64,000 nt of DNA from Nocardiopsis prasina DSM 43845 (GCF_000341265.1 NZ_ANAE01000161.1:62001-126000), one strand, 5' to 3'. Shown: positions 6,733-16,886, numbered from the stretch's first letter. Made by a program: numbers and translations. The notes: a model not told the origin generated them from the sequence alone.

Positions 6733-8304
6733 CTAGGTCCCGCGAACCTCGACCTCGTTAATGGTCCCACGGAAGCGTCCGTCGTCCGAGGGCAGGTCGG
6801 TGAACCAGATCAGGACGAACTGGCCGGTGGCGGCCTCGTCCAGGGTGATGGTCTGCTCACCGCTGACCTGGCCCTCCCAGGCGGCGGGAAGGTTGGCGTC
6901 CAGGCTGGCGTCGTCGGAGACGGAGTCGCTGTCGCCGACCCGAATCTGCACCCCGTAGTCCTGCTGCGGCAGGGTCAGGTCGACCTCGTGCACTTCCTGG
7001 CTCGCACCGAGGTCCAGGATCAGACCGACACCGGACTTCTCGGTGCCCATCGGGTCGTTGTAGCCCTCGGTGTTCCAGGCCGTGCCGGGGTCGCCGTCGT
7101 GGGCCAGGGGAGCGTTCTGCCCGTGCTCGGAGTGGTCGCCGAGCGGATCGAACCCGTCGGACCCGGTGATGTCGAGGACAGTGAGGTCCGTGTCGTCCGG
7201 GGTGTCCTCGGTCGCGCTGACGCTGGGGTCGGCCTCACCGTCCGTGCCGGAGTTCATCATCGACCCGAACGACCAGGCGCCGACGACGACCGCCACGAAC
7301 AGCACCACCGCCATCGCGCCGATCAGGACGCGCTTGGTGGACAGACCCCCCTCACGGGAGGTCGCCGCCCTCTGGTCCATGCGGGAGGGCGCCGGACGGG
7401 CACTGCCGCGGGCCGGAGCGGAGGAGGTACGGCTGGTGCGGCGCTGGTTGTTGGTGGCGTCGAACTCGCCCGTGCGCCGGGAGGTCCCGGGCTCGGGGGG
7501 CGCGGACTCCGCCGGGGAGACCGGCAGCGGGATGAGGCGGGGGACCTCGGCCATGGCGGCGCAGAAGTCGGCCGGGCTGGTGATGGCCGGGCCGGGCACC
7601 ATCTGTCCCACCAGCTGCGGCAGGGCCGCCCGGGTGGTGATGGAGGCCAGGGGTTCGCCCACGCCCTGTCTGAGCTGGCCGGGCGGGTAGGGGCCCATGG
7701 GGCCCTGGGGGGCGCCGGGCAGGCCGCTCTGCGGGCCGCCGGGCCAGTACCCGGTGAGGGCCGCGTAGAGCAGGTTGCCCAGTCCCTGGGCGTCGACGGC
7801 TGCGGGCTGGGGGACGTTGTTCCCCAGCAGCGCGGCGTCCACGCCGATACCGGTGACCTTGACCGCTCCACCGCTGCTCCACATGAGCTTGCCGGGTGTC
7901 AGGCACAGGTGGTGCAGTCCGCCGGCGTGCGCGGCGGCGATGGCCTCGGCGGCCTCGGCCACCAGGCCGGCGGCGCGCTCGGGTTCCATCGGACCCTGGG
8001 CGAGGAGCTCGGCGAGGGAGGAGCCGATGACCCACTCCTCGACGACGTAGGGGACGGGGGTGGTGTCGTCGGCGTCGAAGACCTGGGTGACGCGGGCGTC
8101 CGGGATACGGCTCGTGGCCCGGGCGGCGCGCACCACCTCGGACGTGCGGGGGAAACCCTCTGCGAAGGTCCAGACCGCGACGGGGCGCGCGAGCGTCTCG
8201 TCGGTGGCCTTCCAACGGGTCGCGCCACCGGTCTCGCTCACCACGGTGTCGAGTCGGTAGCGGTTGGCCAGCTTCGCCCCGGGTTCGATCAGGAAGGTGC
8301 TCAT
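6733..8304 (-). CDS. MurJ-associated pseudokinase with extracellular sugar-binding-like domain
   Basis: 523 residues. Residues 15-270 are a Ser/Thr-kinase fold in which all catalytic motifs are lost: the beta3 VAVK lysine is Trp45 (VAVW), the HRDLKPxN loop reads HLCLTPGKL (132-140) and DFG is TGIG (151-154). A disordered linker, one transmembrane helix (around 325-348) and a C-terminal discoidin/galactose-binding-like domain (about 385-523) follow. In M. tuberculosis the same modules are fused to MviN (Rv3910), where the phosphorylated pseudokinase recruits FhaA; here the kinase-like half is a separate gene downstream of two murJ copies. Role inferred: control of lipid II flipping at the membrane. 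Confidence 0.85.
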   Translation of the reverse strand: MSTFLIEPGAKLANRYRLDTVVSETGGATRWKATDETLARPVAVWTFAEGFPRTSEVVRAARATSRIPDARVTQVFDADDTTPVPYVVEEWVIGSSLAELLAQGPMEPERAAGLVAEAAEAIAAAHAGGLHHLCLTPGKLMWSSGGAVKVTGIGVDAALLGNNVPQPAAVDAQGLGNLLYAALTGYWPGGPQSGLPGAPQGPMGPYPPGQLRQGVGEPLASITTRAALPQLVGQMVPGPAITSPADFCAAMAEVPRLIPLPVSPAESAPPEPGTSRRTGEFDATNNQRRTSRTSSAPARGSARPAPSRMDQRAATSREGGLSTKRVLIGAMAVVLFVAVVVGAWSFGSMMNSGTDGEADPSVSATEDTPDDTDLTVLDITGSDGFDPLGDHSEHGQNAPLAHDGDPGTAWNTEGYNDPMGTEKSGVGLILDLGASQEVHEVDLTLPQQDYGVQIRVGDSDSVSDDASLDANLPAAWEGQVSGEQTITLDEAATGQFVLIWFTDLPSDDGRFRGTINEVEVRGT

Positions 8305-8550
8305 GATGGGAGTGACGGGTGACAGTGCCGTGGATCGCGTGGCGCCGTCACGGGCGCACGCGCGGGGGTCCGGCGCTGTCGGCTGTCCCCAGCCTCCCTT
8401 CGGGCAGCTCGGATAAACGATGCTCTGGCGGTAAAGCGGTGTCTGTCCATGCTAGGACGCGTGAACAGCCTCTTTGGAGGACACAGGATGGTCACGCATC
8501 TTCCGGGGCGTACCCGGGCGCGACCACCCAACGTCATCCATTCCAGGTGA

Positions 8551-10431
8551 TCAGCGGCGTCGTAGCCGTGTTCTGACCAAATCAAGGAACGCTGTGACTT
8601 CAGTCACATTGAGGAACTTGGCGGCAACCACGAACAGTACGGCACCGACCAGTCCTCCGGCCACCATCGACGCGAGGGCGGGCCACACGTCGCCCGGCAG
8701 ACCGTTGAGGGCGAAGATCATCAGGACGCCGAACGCGGCCGCCGGAACCGTGGCCACGTGCAGCTTGAACAGGGTCGCCGCGGTCCTGCGGCCGTCGAGC
8801 CCGTTCAGCCTCCTGTTGAGGAGGTACCACATGATGACCGAACCCACGACGTAGTAGAGACCGTAGGGCACGGGCAGCCACACGACGATGTGCTGCGGGC
8901 TGTCCGCCATGAAGTACAGCAGGCTGATCGCGGTGACGGCGTGGGCGGCCTCGGAGGGGATCGACACCAGGGCCGGGGTGCGCGTGTCACCCAGCGCGTA
9001 GAACACGCGCATCTGGAGCTGGAACAGCGTGAAGGGGATCAACATCACGCAGAAGACCATGAGGATGCGACCGATCGCGGCCGCGTCCTCGGCGCTGGTG
9101 CTGCCCTGCGCGTAGATCATCACGCAGAACGGCACGGCGAAGACGATCATCGCCACCGCGATGGGCACGATCAGGACCGACGAGAGCCGGAAGCCCCGGG
9201 AGAAGTCGCTGCGCACCTGGTCCTTGCGCCCGGCCGCGACGTGCTCGCTCATACGAGGCAGAAGGGCCGTGATCACCGAGACCGCGATGATCGCGTACGG
9301 GAGCTGGAACAGCATCGACGCGAACTTGTACGCCGCGATGCCCGAACCGGTCTCGTAGCCGAGGTCGGCCGCCATCGAACCGGCGCGCGTGGCGACGTTG
9401 GTCGAGACGAGCGCGCCCACCTGGGCGACGACGATGTAGAGCATCATCCACGACGCGGCACTGGCCGCCTCGCCGAGCCCGGAACCGCGCAGGTCCAGGC
9501 GGGGCCGCCAGCGGAAGCCCGCGGCGGCGAGCGCCCAGACCAGGACGGCGGCCTGGACGACCTGGCCGACGGCGGTGCCCAGGCCCAGCAGCGCGAGCTC
9601 GCTGGCGGTGATGGTGTCCGGCGTCCGGCCGGGACCGGCCAGGGACAGGAACCACAGGCAGATGCCGATGATGACCACGTTGTTCAGCACCGGGGCCCAC
9701 ATGGGGGCGCCGAACTTGTTCCGCGCGTTCAGCATCGCGCTGGCCAGGCCGCTGGCGCCGATGAAGAAGATCTGGAGTACCAGGTAGCGGGCGAGGACGA
9801 CGGAGACCTCGTACTGCGCCCCGCTGAACCCGCCCGCGTAGATCCGGATGAACCACTCGGCGATCAGCACCGACACCAGGGTCAGCGCGAACAGCGCGAG
9901 CAGCATCAGGGTGACCAGACGCTGCTCCGTCCTGTCACCGCCGTCCTCGTCCAGCTTGCGCCGCTTGACCAGGAACGGCACGAACACGCTGGCCAGCAAC
10001 CCGCCGATGAGCAGGTCGTAGATCATGTACGGCACCATGCCGGCGGTCTGGTAGGCGTCGCCCAGCATCTGGGTGCCGATCGCCGCCGCGAGGACGATGG
10101 TGCGGACGAACCCCGTCACCCGGGAGGCGATGGTGCCGACCGCCATGATCGCCGTCGACTTGGCGATGTTGCCCGGACCGGTGTGCGTGGCACCACCGAT
10201 CTCGTCGCCGTCCTCCAGACCCGCGCGGTCCGCGGTACCGACGTCACCGATCTCGCTCGGGTCCCGGAGCGTCCTCAGCCCGGTCTCCGGCTCGCTGTCG
10301 GGTTCGGCCCGCTCATAGGCGTCGAGCACGTCCTCGGGCATCACCATGTGATGGCGGGACGGGCCCTCGCGGATTTCCTCTGGACCGGGCTCCGGACCGT
10401 CGGCGTACTGACGGGGGTGATCGCTGGACAC
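8551..10431 (-). CDS. murJ: MurJ-type lipid II flippase, copy 1
   Basis: 626 residues. After a charged cytoplasmic N-terminus of about 95 residues follow 14 to 15 hydrophobic helices typical of MviN/MurJ (MOP superfamily), which flips lipid-linked peptidoglycan precursor across the membrane. The family signatures GFVRTIVLAAAIGTQMLGDAYQTA and the conserved PYMIYDLLIGG loop are present at 107-150. GTG start at 10431. It lies directly downstream of a second murJ (gap 76 bases) and upstream of the pseudokinase (gap 246). The two copies share architecture and many loops but differ across most of their length, so the duplication is not recent. Confidence 0.92.
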   Translation of the reverse strand: MSSDHPRQYADGPEPGPEEIREGPSRHHMVMPEDVLDAYERAEPDSEPETGLRTLRDPSEIGDVGTADRAGLEDGDEIGGATHTGPGNIAKSTAIMAVGTIASRVTGFVRTIVLAAAIGTQMLGDAYQTAGMVPYMIYDLLIGGLLASVFVPFLVKRRKLDEDGGDRTEQRLVTLMLLALFALTLVSVLIAEWFIRIYAGGFSGAQYEVSVVLARYLVLQIFFIGASGLASAMLNARNKFGAPMWAPVLNNVVIIGICLWFLSLAGPGRTPDTITASELALLGLGTAVGQVVQAAVLVWALAAAGFRWRPRLDLRGSGLGEAASAASWMMLYIVVAQVGALVSTNVATRAGSMAADLGYETGSGIAAYKFASMLFQLPYAIIAVSVITALLPRMSEHVAAGRKDQVRSDFSRGFRLSSVLIVPIAVAMIVFAVPFCVMIYAQGSTSAEDAAAIGRILMVFCVMLIPFTLFQLQMRVFYALGDTRTPALVSIPSEAAHAVTAISLLYFMADSPQHIVVWLPVPYGLYYVVGSVIMWYLLNRRLNGLDGRRTAATLFKLHVATVPAAAFGVLMIFALNGLPGDVWPALASMVAGGLVGAVLFVVAAKFLNVTEVTAFLDLVRTRLRRR

Positions 10432-10507
10432 CGTGGGGTGGTCCTCTTCTTCTGACTCTTGTGGCTGGGGTCTCCGGCGGGGTCGGGGCCGGAAGGGGTC
10501 ACGGCAT

Positions 10508-12313
10508 CTAACGACGCAGGCGGCCGCGGATGAGTTCCACGGCGGCGCTCAGCTCGGGGACGCGCAGCACTCGGGCGGAGACCAGGAAGAGCAGGGCACC
10601 GACGACACAGCCCGCGAGGGGAGCGCCGATGTAGGTGGCCAGACCGGGGCCGATCCGCGTCTCGAAGAACCAGAGCACACCGAAGCCCGCCGCGATGCTG
10701 GGAACGACGGCCAGGTGCAGCCGCAACAATGTTCCAATCACGTGCTTTCCGTCAAGTCCCCCGATGCGGCGGCTGAGGATCTGGCCGGCGATGGTCAGGC
10801 CCGAGAGGAACGAGATCATGAAGCCCGCGGCGACGCCGACGACCACCAGGTTCGGCGGCAGCAGAAGGTAGGCGACCAGGGCCAGACCGCTGTGGACGGC
10901 GAGGTTGGCCAGACCGATCAGGGCCGGGGTGCGGGTGTCGCCCATGGCGAAGAACACGCGCAGCATGAGCTGGAACACCGTGAACGGGAGCAGGCCGAGC
11001 GACATCACGGCGAGGATCTGGCCGATGGCGGACGCGTCGGCGACCGACACCGAGCCCCGGGCGAACGCCAGGATCGACAGCGGATCGGCGAACATCGCCA
11101 CCGCGAAGGCGACGGGGACGAGCACGAACGCGGAGATCCGCAGCGTGCGGGAGAAGTCGGAGCGGACGGAGTCCCAGTCGTGGTCGTCGGCGTGCGCGCT
11201 CATGCGGGGCAGCAGGACGGTGATCAGCGAGACCGCGATGATCGCGTAGGGCAGCTGGAAGAGCTGGTACGCGAGGTTGTAGGCGCTGATACCGGCGCCG
11301 ACGTCCAGCCCCTGCTCGATGCTGGCCACGTTGGCGGCGTTGGCGATGTTGGTGGTGATCCACAGGCCCGCCTGGGTCAGGAGGGTGTAGAGCATCATCC
11401 ACCCGGCGGTACGCAGCGCCTCGCCGAGCCCGGAGCCGCGCAGGTCCAGGCGGGGCCGCCAGCGGTAGCCGGTCCGCGTCAGGGCGACGAAGAGCACCAG
11501 GGCCTGGAGCGCCATGCCCGCGGCGGTGCCCGCGCCCAGCAGGGTGAGCTCGCCGGTGGAGACGTTCTCCGGGGTGCGGCCCGGGCCCGCCACGACCAGG
11601 AACATCGCGGCGACGCCCATGATGACGAAGTTGTTGAGCACCGGTGCCCAGACCGCCGCGCCGAACTTGCCGCGCGTGTTGAGCATGGCGCTCAGCAGGC
11701 CGCTCAGGCCCACGAAGAAGATCTGGGAGAGCAGGAAGCGGGCCAGGTAGACCGACGCCTCGAACTGCAACGGGGTGAACCGGGAGCCGTACAGCCAGAT
11801 GAGGGCCTCGGCGGCCAGGATCGCGACCGCGGTCACCAGCAGCAGCGCCAGCACCATGGACGTGAACAGGCGGTCCTCGGTTGCCTTGCCGCCGTCGGCG
11901 TCGCGCTTGCGCCGCTTGACCAGGAACGGGATGACCACGGAGGCCATCAGGCCGCCGATGAGCAGGTCGTTCAGGATGAAGGGGATCGTGTGCGCCGTGT
12001 GGTAGGCGTCACCGAGCAGGTGGGTGCCGATGGCGGCGGCGAGCACGATGGTGCGGGCGAATCCGGTGATGCGGGAGGCCATGGTGCCCACGGCCATGAT
12101 CATGCTGGAACGCATCATGCCGCCGGAGCCGGAGTCCTCCTGCTGCGCGGGCGCCTCGGCTTCGGGGAGCTCGCCCTCCTCGTAGGAGGGGGTGGGCCCA
12201 CCAGTGGGGCGTACGGCGCTGTCACCGGGCATGGCGCCCTCGTGGGGGAGCTTGCTGTGTTTGGGCGTGTAACGGGGGGACTGTTCGTCGCCGTTCGGGG
12301 AGTCGGTGACCAC
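10508..12313 (-). CDS. murJ: MurJ-type lipid II flippase, copy 2
   Basis: 601 residues with a shorter acidic N-terminal tail (about 70 residues) and then the MviN/MurJ membrane domain; the block GFARTIVLAAAIGTHLLGDAYHTA and PFILNDLLIGG aligns by eye with copy 1. GTG start at 12313 with AAAGGAA upstream. It sits 80 bases downstream of the DUF6049-type gene, exactly where the single mviN lies in Mycobacterium. Either copy may be the essential flippase; the other could serve a different stage such as sporulation, which cannot be decided from sequence. Confidence 0.92.
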   Translation of the reverse strand: MVTDSPNGDEQSPRYTPKHSKLPHEGAMPGDSAVRPTGGPTPSYEEGELPEAEAPAQQEDSGSGGMMRSSMIMAVGTMASRITGFARTIVLAAAIGTHLLGDAYHTAHTIPFILNDLLIGGLMASVVIPFLVKRRKRDADGGKATEDRLFTSMVLALLLVTAVAILAAEALIWLYGSRFTPLQFEASVYLARFLLSQIFFVGLSGLLSAMLNTRGKFGAAVWAPVLNNFVIMGVAAMFLVVAGPGRTPENVSTGELTLLGAGTAAGMALQALVLFVALTRTGYRWRPRLDLRGSGLGEALRTAGWMMLYTLLTQAGLWITTNIANAANVASIEQGLDVGAGISAYNLAYQLFQLPYAIIAVSLITVLLPRMSAHADDHDWDSVRSDFSRTLRISAFVLVPVAFAVAMFADPLSILAFARGSVSVADASAIGQILAVMSLGLLPFTVFQLMLRVFFAMGDTRTPALIGLANLAVHSGLALVAYLLLPPNLVVVGVAAGFMISFLSGLTIAGQILSRRIGGLDGKHVIGTLLRLHLAVVPSIAAGFGVLWFFETRIGPGLATYIGAPLAGCVVGALLFLVSARVLRVPELSAAVELIRGRLRR

Positions 12314-12393
12314 CGTGGATCAGGGTTCCTTTCGTCTGGGGAGGGTTCGGGCCGCGGCGCCTGGGGACGGCGCCGCGGATCAGGGTGTGGCGG

Positions 12394-15018
12394 TCACTTT
12401 CCGGCGCCGCTGTCGTCCGGGTCGTCCTTGGCCGGGGGGGTGTCGTCCGTGGCGCCGTCGTCCGCCGGGACGCCGTCGTCCGGCTCCTTGCTGGCGGAGG
12501 CGTCCGGAGCGGTGTCCCCGGCCTCCTTGGCGTCCTCGGACGAGCCGGCCCCGGTCTCACCGGTGGCGGCCGCTCCGCTGGCGTCCCGGGGCTCGCCGGA
12601 GACCTCGGACCCGGCGGATCCCCCGGTCTCGGCGGCGGGCCCCTCGCCGTCCTGCGGCCCGTCCCCGGCCGCAGCGGTCCCGGCGGCCCCGGCCCTGGCC
12701 GTCTGCTTGCGGGCCCACTTGCGCAGCGCACGGGGCGCCAGCGCCGCGATCAGGATCAGCAGGCCGATCCCGCTGATCAGCAGCGCCTGTGTGCCCAGGC
12801 CGGTGGCGTTCACCTGGATCAGCGTGTCCTGCGAACTGATCGGCTCGCCGTCGGCGTTCTGGAGGCTGACGTGCACGTTCGTGCTGCCGTTGATCCGGGC
12901 CGACAACGGGACGTAGACCGTGGTCTTGGCGCCGGGGTCGATCTCGAAGTGGTGTGTGTACTCGCCGACGCTCAGCCGCTCGGAGTTCTCCGAGTACAGG
13001 GACAGGTACACGTGGACGGTCTCGTCCTGGAGGTCGTTGGCGACGAGCACGCCGGTGGTCCCGGTGCTGCTGGCCAGGGTGACCGGCTCGCCCGGGATGA
13101 CGCGCACGTCCTCCCTGCGGCTCTGGACCGACTTGACCACCAGGGTGCGGGTGGCTCCGGCCAGGGCCTCACGGTCCCGCCAGTGCACCGACTCCAGGCG
13201 TACCAGGGCGGGGCGGAAGGGGTCGCTGTCACCGACCAGGATGCTGTTGAACAGGCGCACGTCCCGGCTGACGTCCTCGACCTGGCCGAGGTAGGTGGAG
13301 CTGAGCCCGTCAGCGTAGGCGTCGTCCGGGTAGTCCAGGTCCTGGCGGGTCTCCTCCCGGTCCTTGGAGTCGGGGAGTTCGACCCGGTCCAGCCGTTCGG
13401 GGGAGAGCCAGGGCAGGTCGTCCGTGGCGCTCAGCACGCCCGAGGCGAACTCGGGGCTGGGGTCCCAGCCGGGTTCGGGGGCGGCGACGACCACGCGGTC
13501 GTCCTCCCCGCTCTCCCCGGCGATCATCGCGGTCTCCGCCGCGAAGCGCTGGAGGGCCAGCGCGGACTCCCCCCGCTCCCACGAGGGCATCGAGAGAACG
13601 TCGGTCAGGCCGGAGTCGCTGACCAGGGCGTAGGGCTCCTCACCCTCCGCCTCGTCGCCGCTGGCGGGGAGGGGGGCCTGGGCGCCAGGGGTCGTGGAGA
13701 CCCAGGAGGCCGGCGGGAGCCCCTCCTCGGACAGCAGGAAGCGCTGGGCCCCGTGCTCGGTGTACAGATCCTGGACGCGCTCGTCCATGAGCCCCCCCGG
13801 AGGCACCGCGAACCGGTCGTCCGCCTCCAGTTCGAGCGCCCGGGCCACGGACTCCTGGCCGAGCCGCAGCGAGGCCTCGGCGTCCCCCTCCATGTCGTTG
13901 AGGAGGAGCGCGACCAGGTCGGCGCTGGCGTAGGGGGAGGCCACGACCGTGTCGGCGGCCAGGACCGAGCGGGCCTCACGCAGCCACACCTGGGCGGCCG
14001 GATCCGCGGGCTGGTCACGGCGGCCCGGCTCCTTGGCCGGGTCGTCCAACGCGCTCTCCAGGACCTCGTGGTCGGCCGAGGCCATGCGCAGGATGTCGTC
14101 GAGCGTGCCGGGGTCGACGGACCAGGTCACCGGGATGCCCTCGGTGCGCGACGGGGTCTCGTCGCCCTCGTCTCCCTCGTCGGGGGCGTCCGAGGGGGCC
14201 TCATCCTCGTCGGCGCCCTCCTCGGTGGCCTCGGGGGAGACCGAGTCGGCGCTCTCCTCGGCGGTGACCTCCTCGCCAGCGGTCGGGGAGCTCTCGTCCG
14301 GGTCCTCCTCGTCCTCCTCCAGTCCGAGCTCCTCGACGAGGTCCTCATCCCCGGCCTCGAAGGACAGGGGCACCTGCGCGCCGGACTCCAGGAGCCGTCC
14401 GAGACGCCCGTCGGCGCCGACCGAGCCGTGGAGTCCGTCGTCGAGGAAGGTGTCGTCGTCGGCGCGCTGGGGCGAGTCCATCAGCGGCCAGACCCAGGCC
14501 AGGTCCAGGGCGGGGACGTCGTCGTCACCGGTGTAGGGGAGGAAGGTGTACTGCGAACCGAGGGTGGCGCCGTCGCCGTCCACCGCCTCGATGACCATGG
14601 GGTACACCCCGTAGGAGGTCAGACCCAGGTCGTCGGCGGGGGTGCTCAGCGAGTACTCCAGGGTGCCGTCCGGTTCCAGCTCCCCCTCGAACTCCTCGTC
14701 GGGCCCGGAGGCGCTGGGCTGCCAGTCCTCGCCGGTGGCGAAGTCGTCCAGCTCGTCGCGCGAGGTGAAGGGGTGCCGGGAGTAGCGCATGCGGACGGTG
14801 ACGTCCTCGACAGTCTCCCCGGTGGTGTTGGTCACCTCGCCCGCCACACGCAGGGTGCTGTCCTCGTCCACGGAGTCCGGAGTGATCCGGTCCACGACGA
14901 GCGGGGCGGCCGAACCCTCCTCGTCGGGCTCGGCCGACGCGGGAGAGAGGGTGGCCGGTATCGGAAGCAGAGCGGCGGTCATGGCCATGACCGCGGCCGC
15001 GGAAGCAGTTCGACGCAA
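12394..15018 (-). CDS. Large exported DUF6049-type protein with C-terminal anchor
   Basis: 874 residues if translation starts at the TTG at 15018, which has AGGAAA nine bases upstream; it yields a signal peptide (LRRTASAAAVMAMTAALLPI then ASA). A later ATG at 14979 is possible but would shorten the signal. The exterior part contains Ig-like segments near the N- and C-terminus and a long acidic, low-complexity stretch (bases about 14160-14340). A transmembrane helix near residue 755 (LLISGIGLLILIAALAPRAL) and a 95-residue Ala/Gly/Glu tail follow. Position matches Rv3909/SCO3895-type proteins beside mviN. Molecular function is unknown. Confidence 0.85.
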   Translation of the reverse strand: MRRTASAAAVMAMTAALLPIPATLSPASAEPDEEGSAAPLVVDRITPDSVDEDSTLRVAGEVTNTTGETVEDVTVRMRYSRHPFTSRDELDDFATGEDWQPSASGPDEEFEGELEPDGTLEYSLSTPADDLGLTSYGVYPMVIEAVDGDGATLGSQYTFLPYTGDDDVPALDLAWVWPLMDSPQRADDDTFLDDGLHGSVGADGRLGRLLESGAQVPLSFEAGDEDLVEELGLEEDEEDPDESSPTAGEEVTAEESADSVSPEATEEGADEDEAPSDAPDEGDEGDETPSRTEGIPVTWSVDPGTLDDILRMASADHEVLESALDDPAKEPGRRDQPADPAAQVWLREARSVLAADTVVASPYASADLVALLLNDMEGDAEASLRLGQESVARALELEADDRFAVPPGGLMDERVQDLYTEHGAQRFLLSEEGLPPASWVSTTPGAQAPLPASGDEAEGEEPYALVSDSGLTDVLSMPSWERGESALALQRFAAETAMIAGESGEDDRVVVAAPEPGWDPSPEFASGVLSATDDLPWLSPERLDRVELPDSKDREETRQDLDYPDDAYADGLSSTYLGQVEDVSRDVRLFNSILVGDSDPFRPALVRLESVHWRDREALAGATRTLVVKSVQSRREDVRVIPGEPVTLASSTGTTGVLVANDLQDETVHVYLSLYSENSERLSVGEYTHHFEIDPGAKTTVYVPLSARINGSTNVHVSLQNADGEPISSQDTLIQVNATGLGTQALLISGIGLLILIAALAPRALRKWARKQTARAGAAGTAAAGDGPQDGEGPAAETGGSAGSEVSGEPRDASGAAATGETGAGSSEDAKEAGDTAPDASASKEPDDGVPADDGATDDTPPAKDDPDDSGAGK

Positions 15019-15331
15019 CGCTTGGTTTCCTGATTCGGGTCCAGGTGTCCGTCCCGCCAGGGATACGGAAGGTGGGGCGGGGTCGGTCGGGGTGCCCGCG
15101 CGGCTCGCTCGGCCCAAGCGGGGCTGGTGGCCTCGGACTGACCGTGACGTGCCACCACTCCACCCGAAGATACCGCGTTCCCCGAACCCCGGTTCTGACG
15201 CGGACCGTTGTTCGGGGACGTGATCGGCCCACCCTTTCATCCACCGGGGCCCGACACCAGGGCCGCCACAGGCACTCGGGGGTACCAAACGGATTCGCGG
15301 ACACCCCGTGCGGCCGCCTAACCTGCGTGGT
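15019..15331. other. Divergent promoter region between DUF6049 gene and pcnA
   Basis: 313 bases. On the plus strand TAACCT at 15319-15324 is a plausible -10 element that would place the pcnA transcript start at the GTG 15332. Nothing else is recognisable. Confidence 0.5.
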
Positions 15332-16855
15332 GTGCCGAACACAGAGCCTTCGCGTGAGAACGACGCCGCCCAGAACCCGTCCGCAGAGGTGAGCCCGCCC
15401 GCGGGTGAACTCAGCGGTGCGCAGCGAGCGGCGGTCGCCGCGTTGGTCGACTCGATCCAACCCGTCGCAGACGAGCTCGGCGACCGTTTCGACGCCCAGG
15501 GCCAGCAGCTCGCCATCGTCGGTGGCCCGGTCCGCGACGCGCTCCTGGGACGCGACTCCAACGACGTGGACCTCACCACCGACGCGGTTCCCCAGCGCGT
15601 CCTCGAACTCATCGACGGCTGGGCCGACTCCGTGTGGACCGTCGGCATCGAGTTCGGCACCGTCGGCCTGCGCAAGCGCGGCCTCCAGCTGGAGATCACC
15701 ACCTACCGCAGCGAGGCCTACTCGCCCAAGTCCCGCAAGCCCGAGGTGGCCTACGGGACGAACATCCACGACGACCTGCTGCGCCGTGACTTCACCGTCA
15801 ACGCGATGGCGGTGCACCTGCCCAGCCGCGAGTTCGTGGACCCCTTCGGCGGGCTCGCCGACCTCAGGGCCAAGGTGCTGCGGACCCCGGGCCGTCCGGA
15901 GGACTCCTTCAGCGACGACCCGCTGCGCATCATGCGCGCGGTCCGCTTCGCCGCGCAGCTCGGGTTCTCTCTGGCGCCCGAGGTGGCCGAGGCCGCCCGG
16001 GGCATGGCGGACCGGCTGTCCATCGTCTCGGCCGAGCGCGTCCGGGACGAACTCACCAAGCTCATGCTCAGCCCGGACCCGCGCCGGGGGATCGAACTCA
16101 TGGTGGACCTGGGCATCGCCGAGCACGTCATGCCCGAGATCCCCAAGATGCGGCTGGAGATCGACGAGCACCACCGGCACAAGGACGTCTACGAGCACTC
16201 GCTCACCGTCCTGGACCAGGCCATGGACCTGGAGCGCCGGCGCGGGCACGGACCCGACCTCGTACTGCGCCTGTCCGCCCTGCTGCACGACATCGGCAAG
16301 CCCCGGACCCGCGCCTTCGAGGGCGGCAACCGGGTGACCTTCCACCACCACGAGGTGGTGGGCGCCTCCATGACCCGCAAGCGGCTGTCGGCGCTGCGGT
16401 TCTCCAAGGACGTGGTCTCCCAGGTGAGCACGCTGGTCGCGCTGCACCTGCGGTTCCACGGCTACGGCCGGGGCGAGTGGACGGACTCGGCGGTGCGCCG
16501 GTACGCCCGGGACGCCGGCGACCAGCTGGAGCGCCTGCACATCCTGACCAGGGCCGACTGCACCACCCGCAACCGGCGCAAGGCCGTCGCGCTCGCGCGT
16601 TCCTATGACGACATCGAGCGTCGCATCTCCGAACTGGCCGAGCAGGAGGAGCTGGACCGGATCCGCCCGGACCTGGACGGCAACGAGATCCAGGAGATCC
16701 TGGGTGTGAAGCCCGGTCCGCTGGTGGGCAAGGCCTACCGGTACCTCCTGGAGCTGCGCCTGGAGAACGGCCCCATGGAGAAGGAGAAGGTCGTCGAGGA
16801 GCTGCGCTCCTGGGCGGCCGACCACCTGGAACAGGACGGCCGCCAGGACGGGTAG
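15332..16855 (+). CDS. pcnA: CCA-adding tRNA nucleotidyltransferase
   Basis: Adds or repairs the 3' CCA of tRNAs. The class II nucleotidyltransferase head has GGPVRDALLGR and the catalytic DVD of NDVDLTT, followed by the RRDFTVNAMA motif that selects nucleotide, and a C-terminal HD domain (LLHDIGKPRT) typical of the actinobacterial form. 507 residues from the GTG at 15332, chosen because a -10 element (15319-15324) would make it leaderless; a GTG eight codons upstream (15308) is the alternative. Convergent with the methyltransferase, 31 bases apart. Orthologous position to Rv3907c. Confidence 0.93.
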   Translation: MPNTEPSRENDAAQNPSAEVSPPAGELSGAQRAAVAALVDSIQPVADELGDRFDAQGQQLAIVGGPVRDALLGRDSNDVDLTTDAVPQRVLELIDGWADSVWTVGIEFGTVGLRKRGLQLEITTYRSEAYSPKSRKPEVAYGTNIHDDLLRRDFTVNAMAVHLPSREFVDPFGGLADLRAKVLRTPGRPEDSFSDDPLRIMRAVRFAAQLGFSLAPEVAEAARGMADRLSIVSAERVRDELTKLMLSPDPRRGIELMVDLGIAEHVMPEIPKMRLEIDEHHRHKDVYEHSLTVLDQAMDLERRRGHGPDLVLRLSALLHDIGKPRTRAFEGGNRVTFHHHEVVGASMTRKRLSALRFSKDVVSQVSTLVALHLRFHGYGRGEWTDSAVRRYARDAGDQLERLHILTRADCTTRNRRKAVALARSYDDIERRISELAEQEELDRIRPDLDGNEIQEILGVKPGPLVGKAYRYLLELRLENGPMEKEKVVEELRSWAADHLEQDGRQDG

Positions 16856-16886
16856 ACCGCACGGGGCGTGGCACCGGAGGCGCCGC

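Noticed and set aside
10433-15033. Very long plus-strand open frames of over 800 codons opposite murJ and the DUF6049-type gene
   Set aside because: They are antisense frames of GC-rich genes, rich in Gly, Arg, Val and His-Asp repeats with no fold or start signal; the minus-strand proteins are clear family members.
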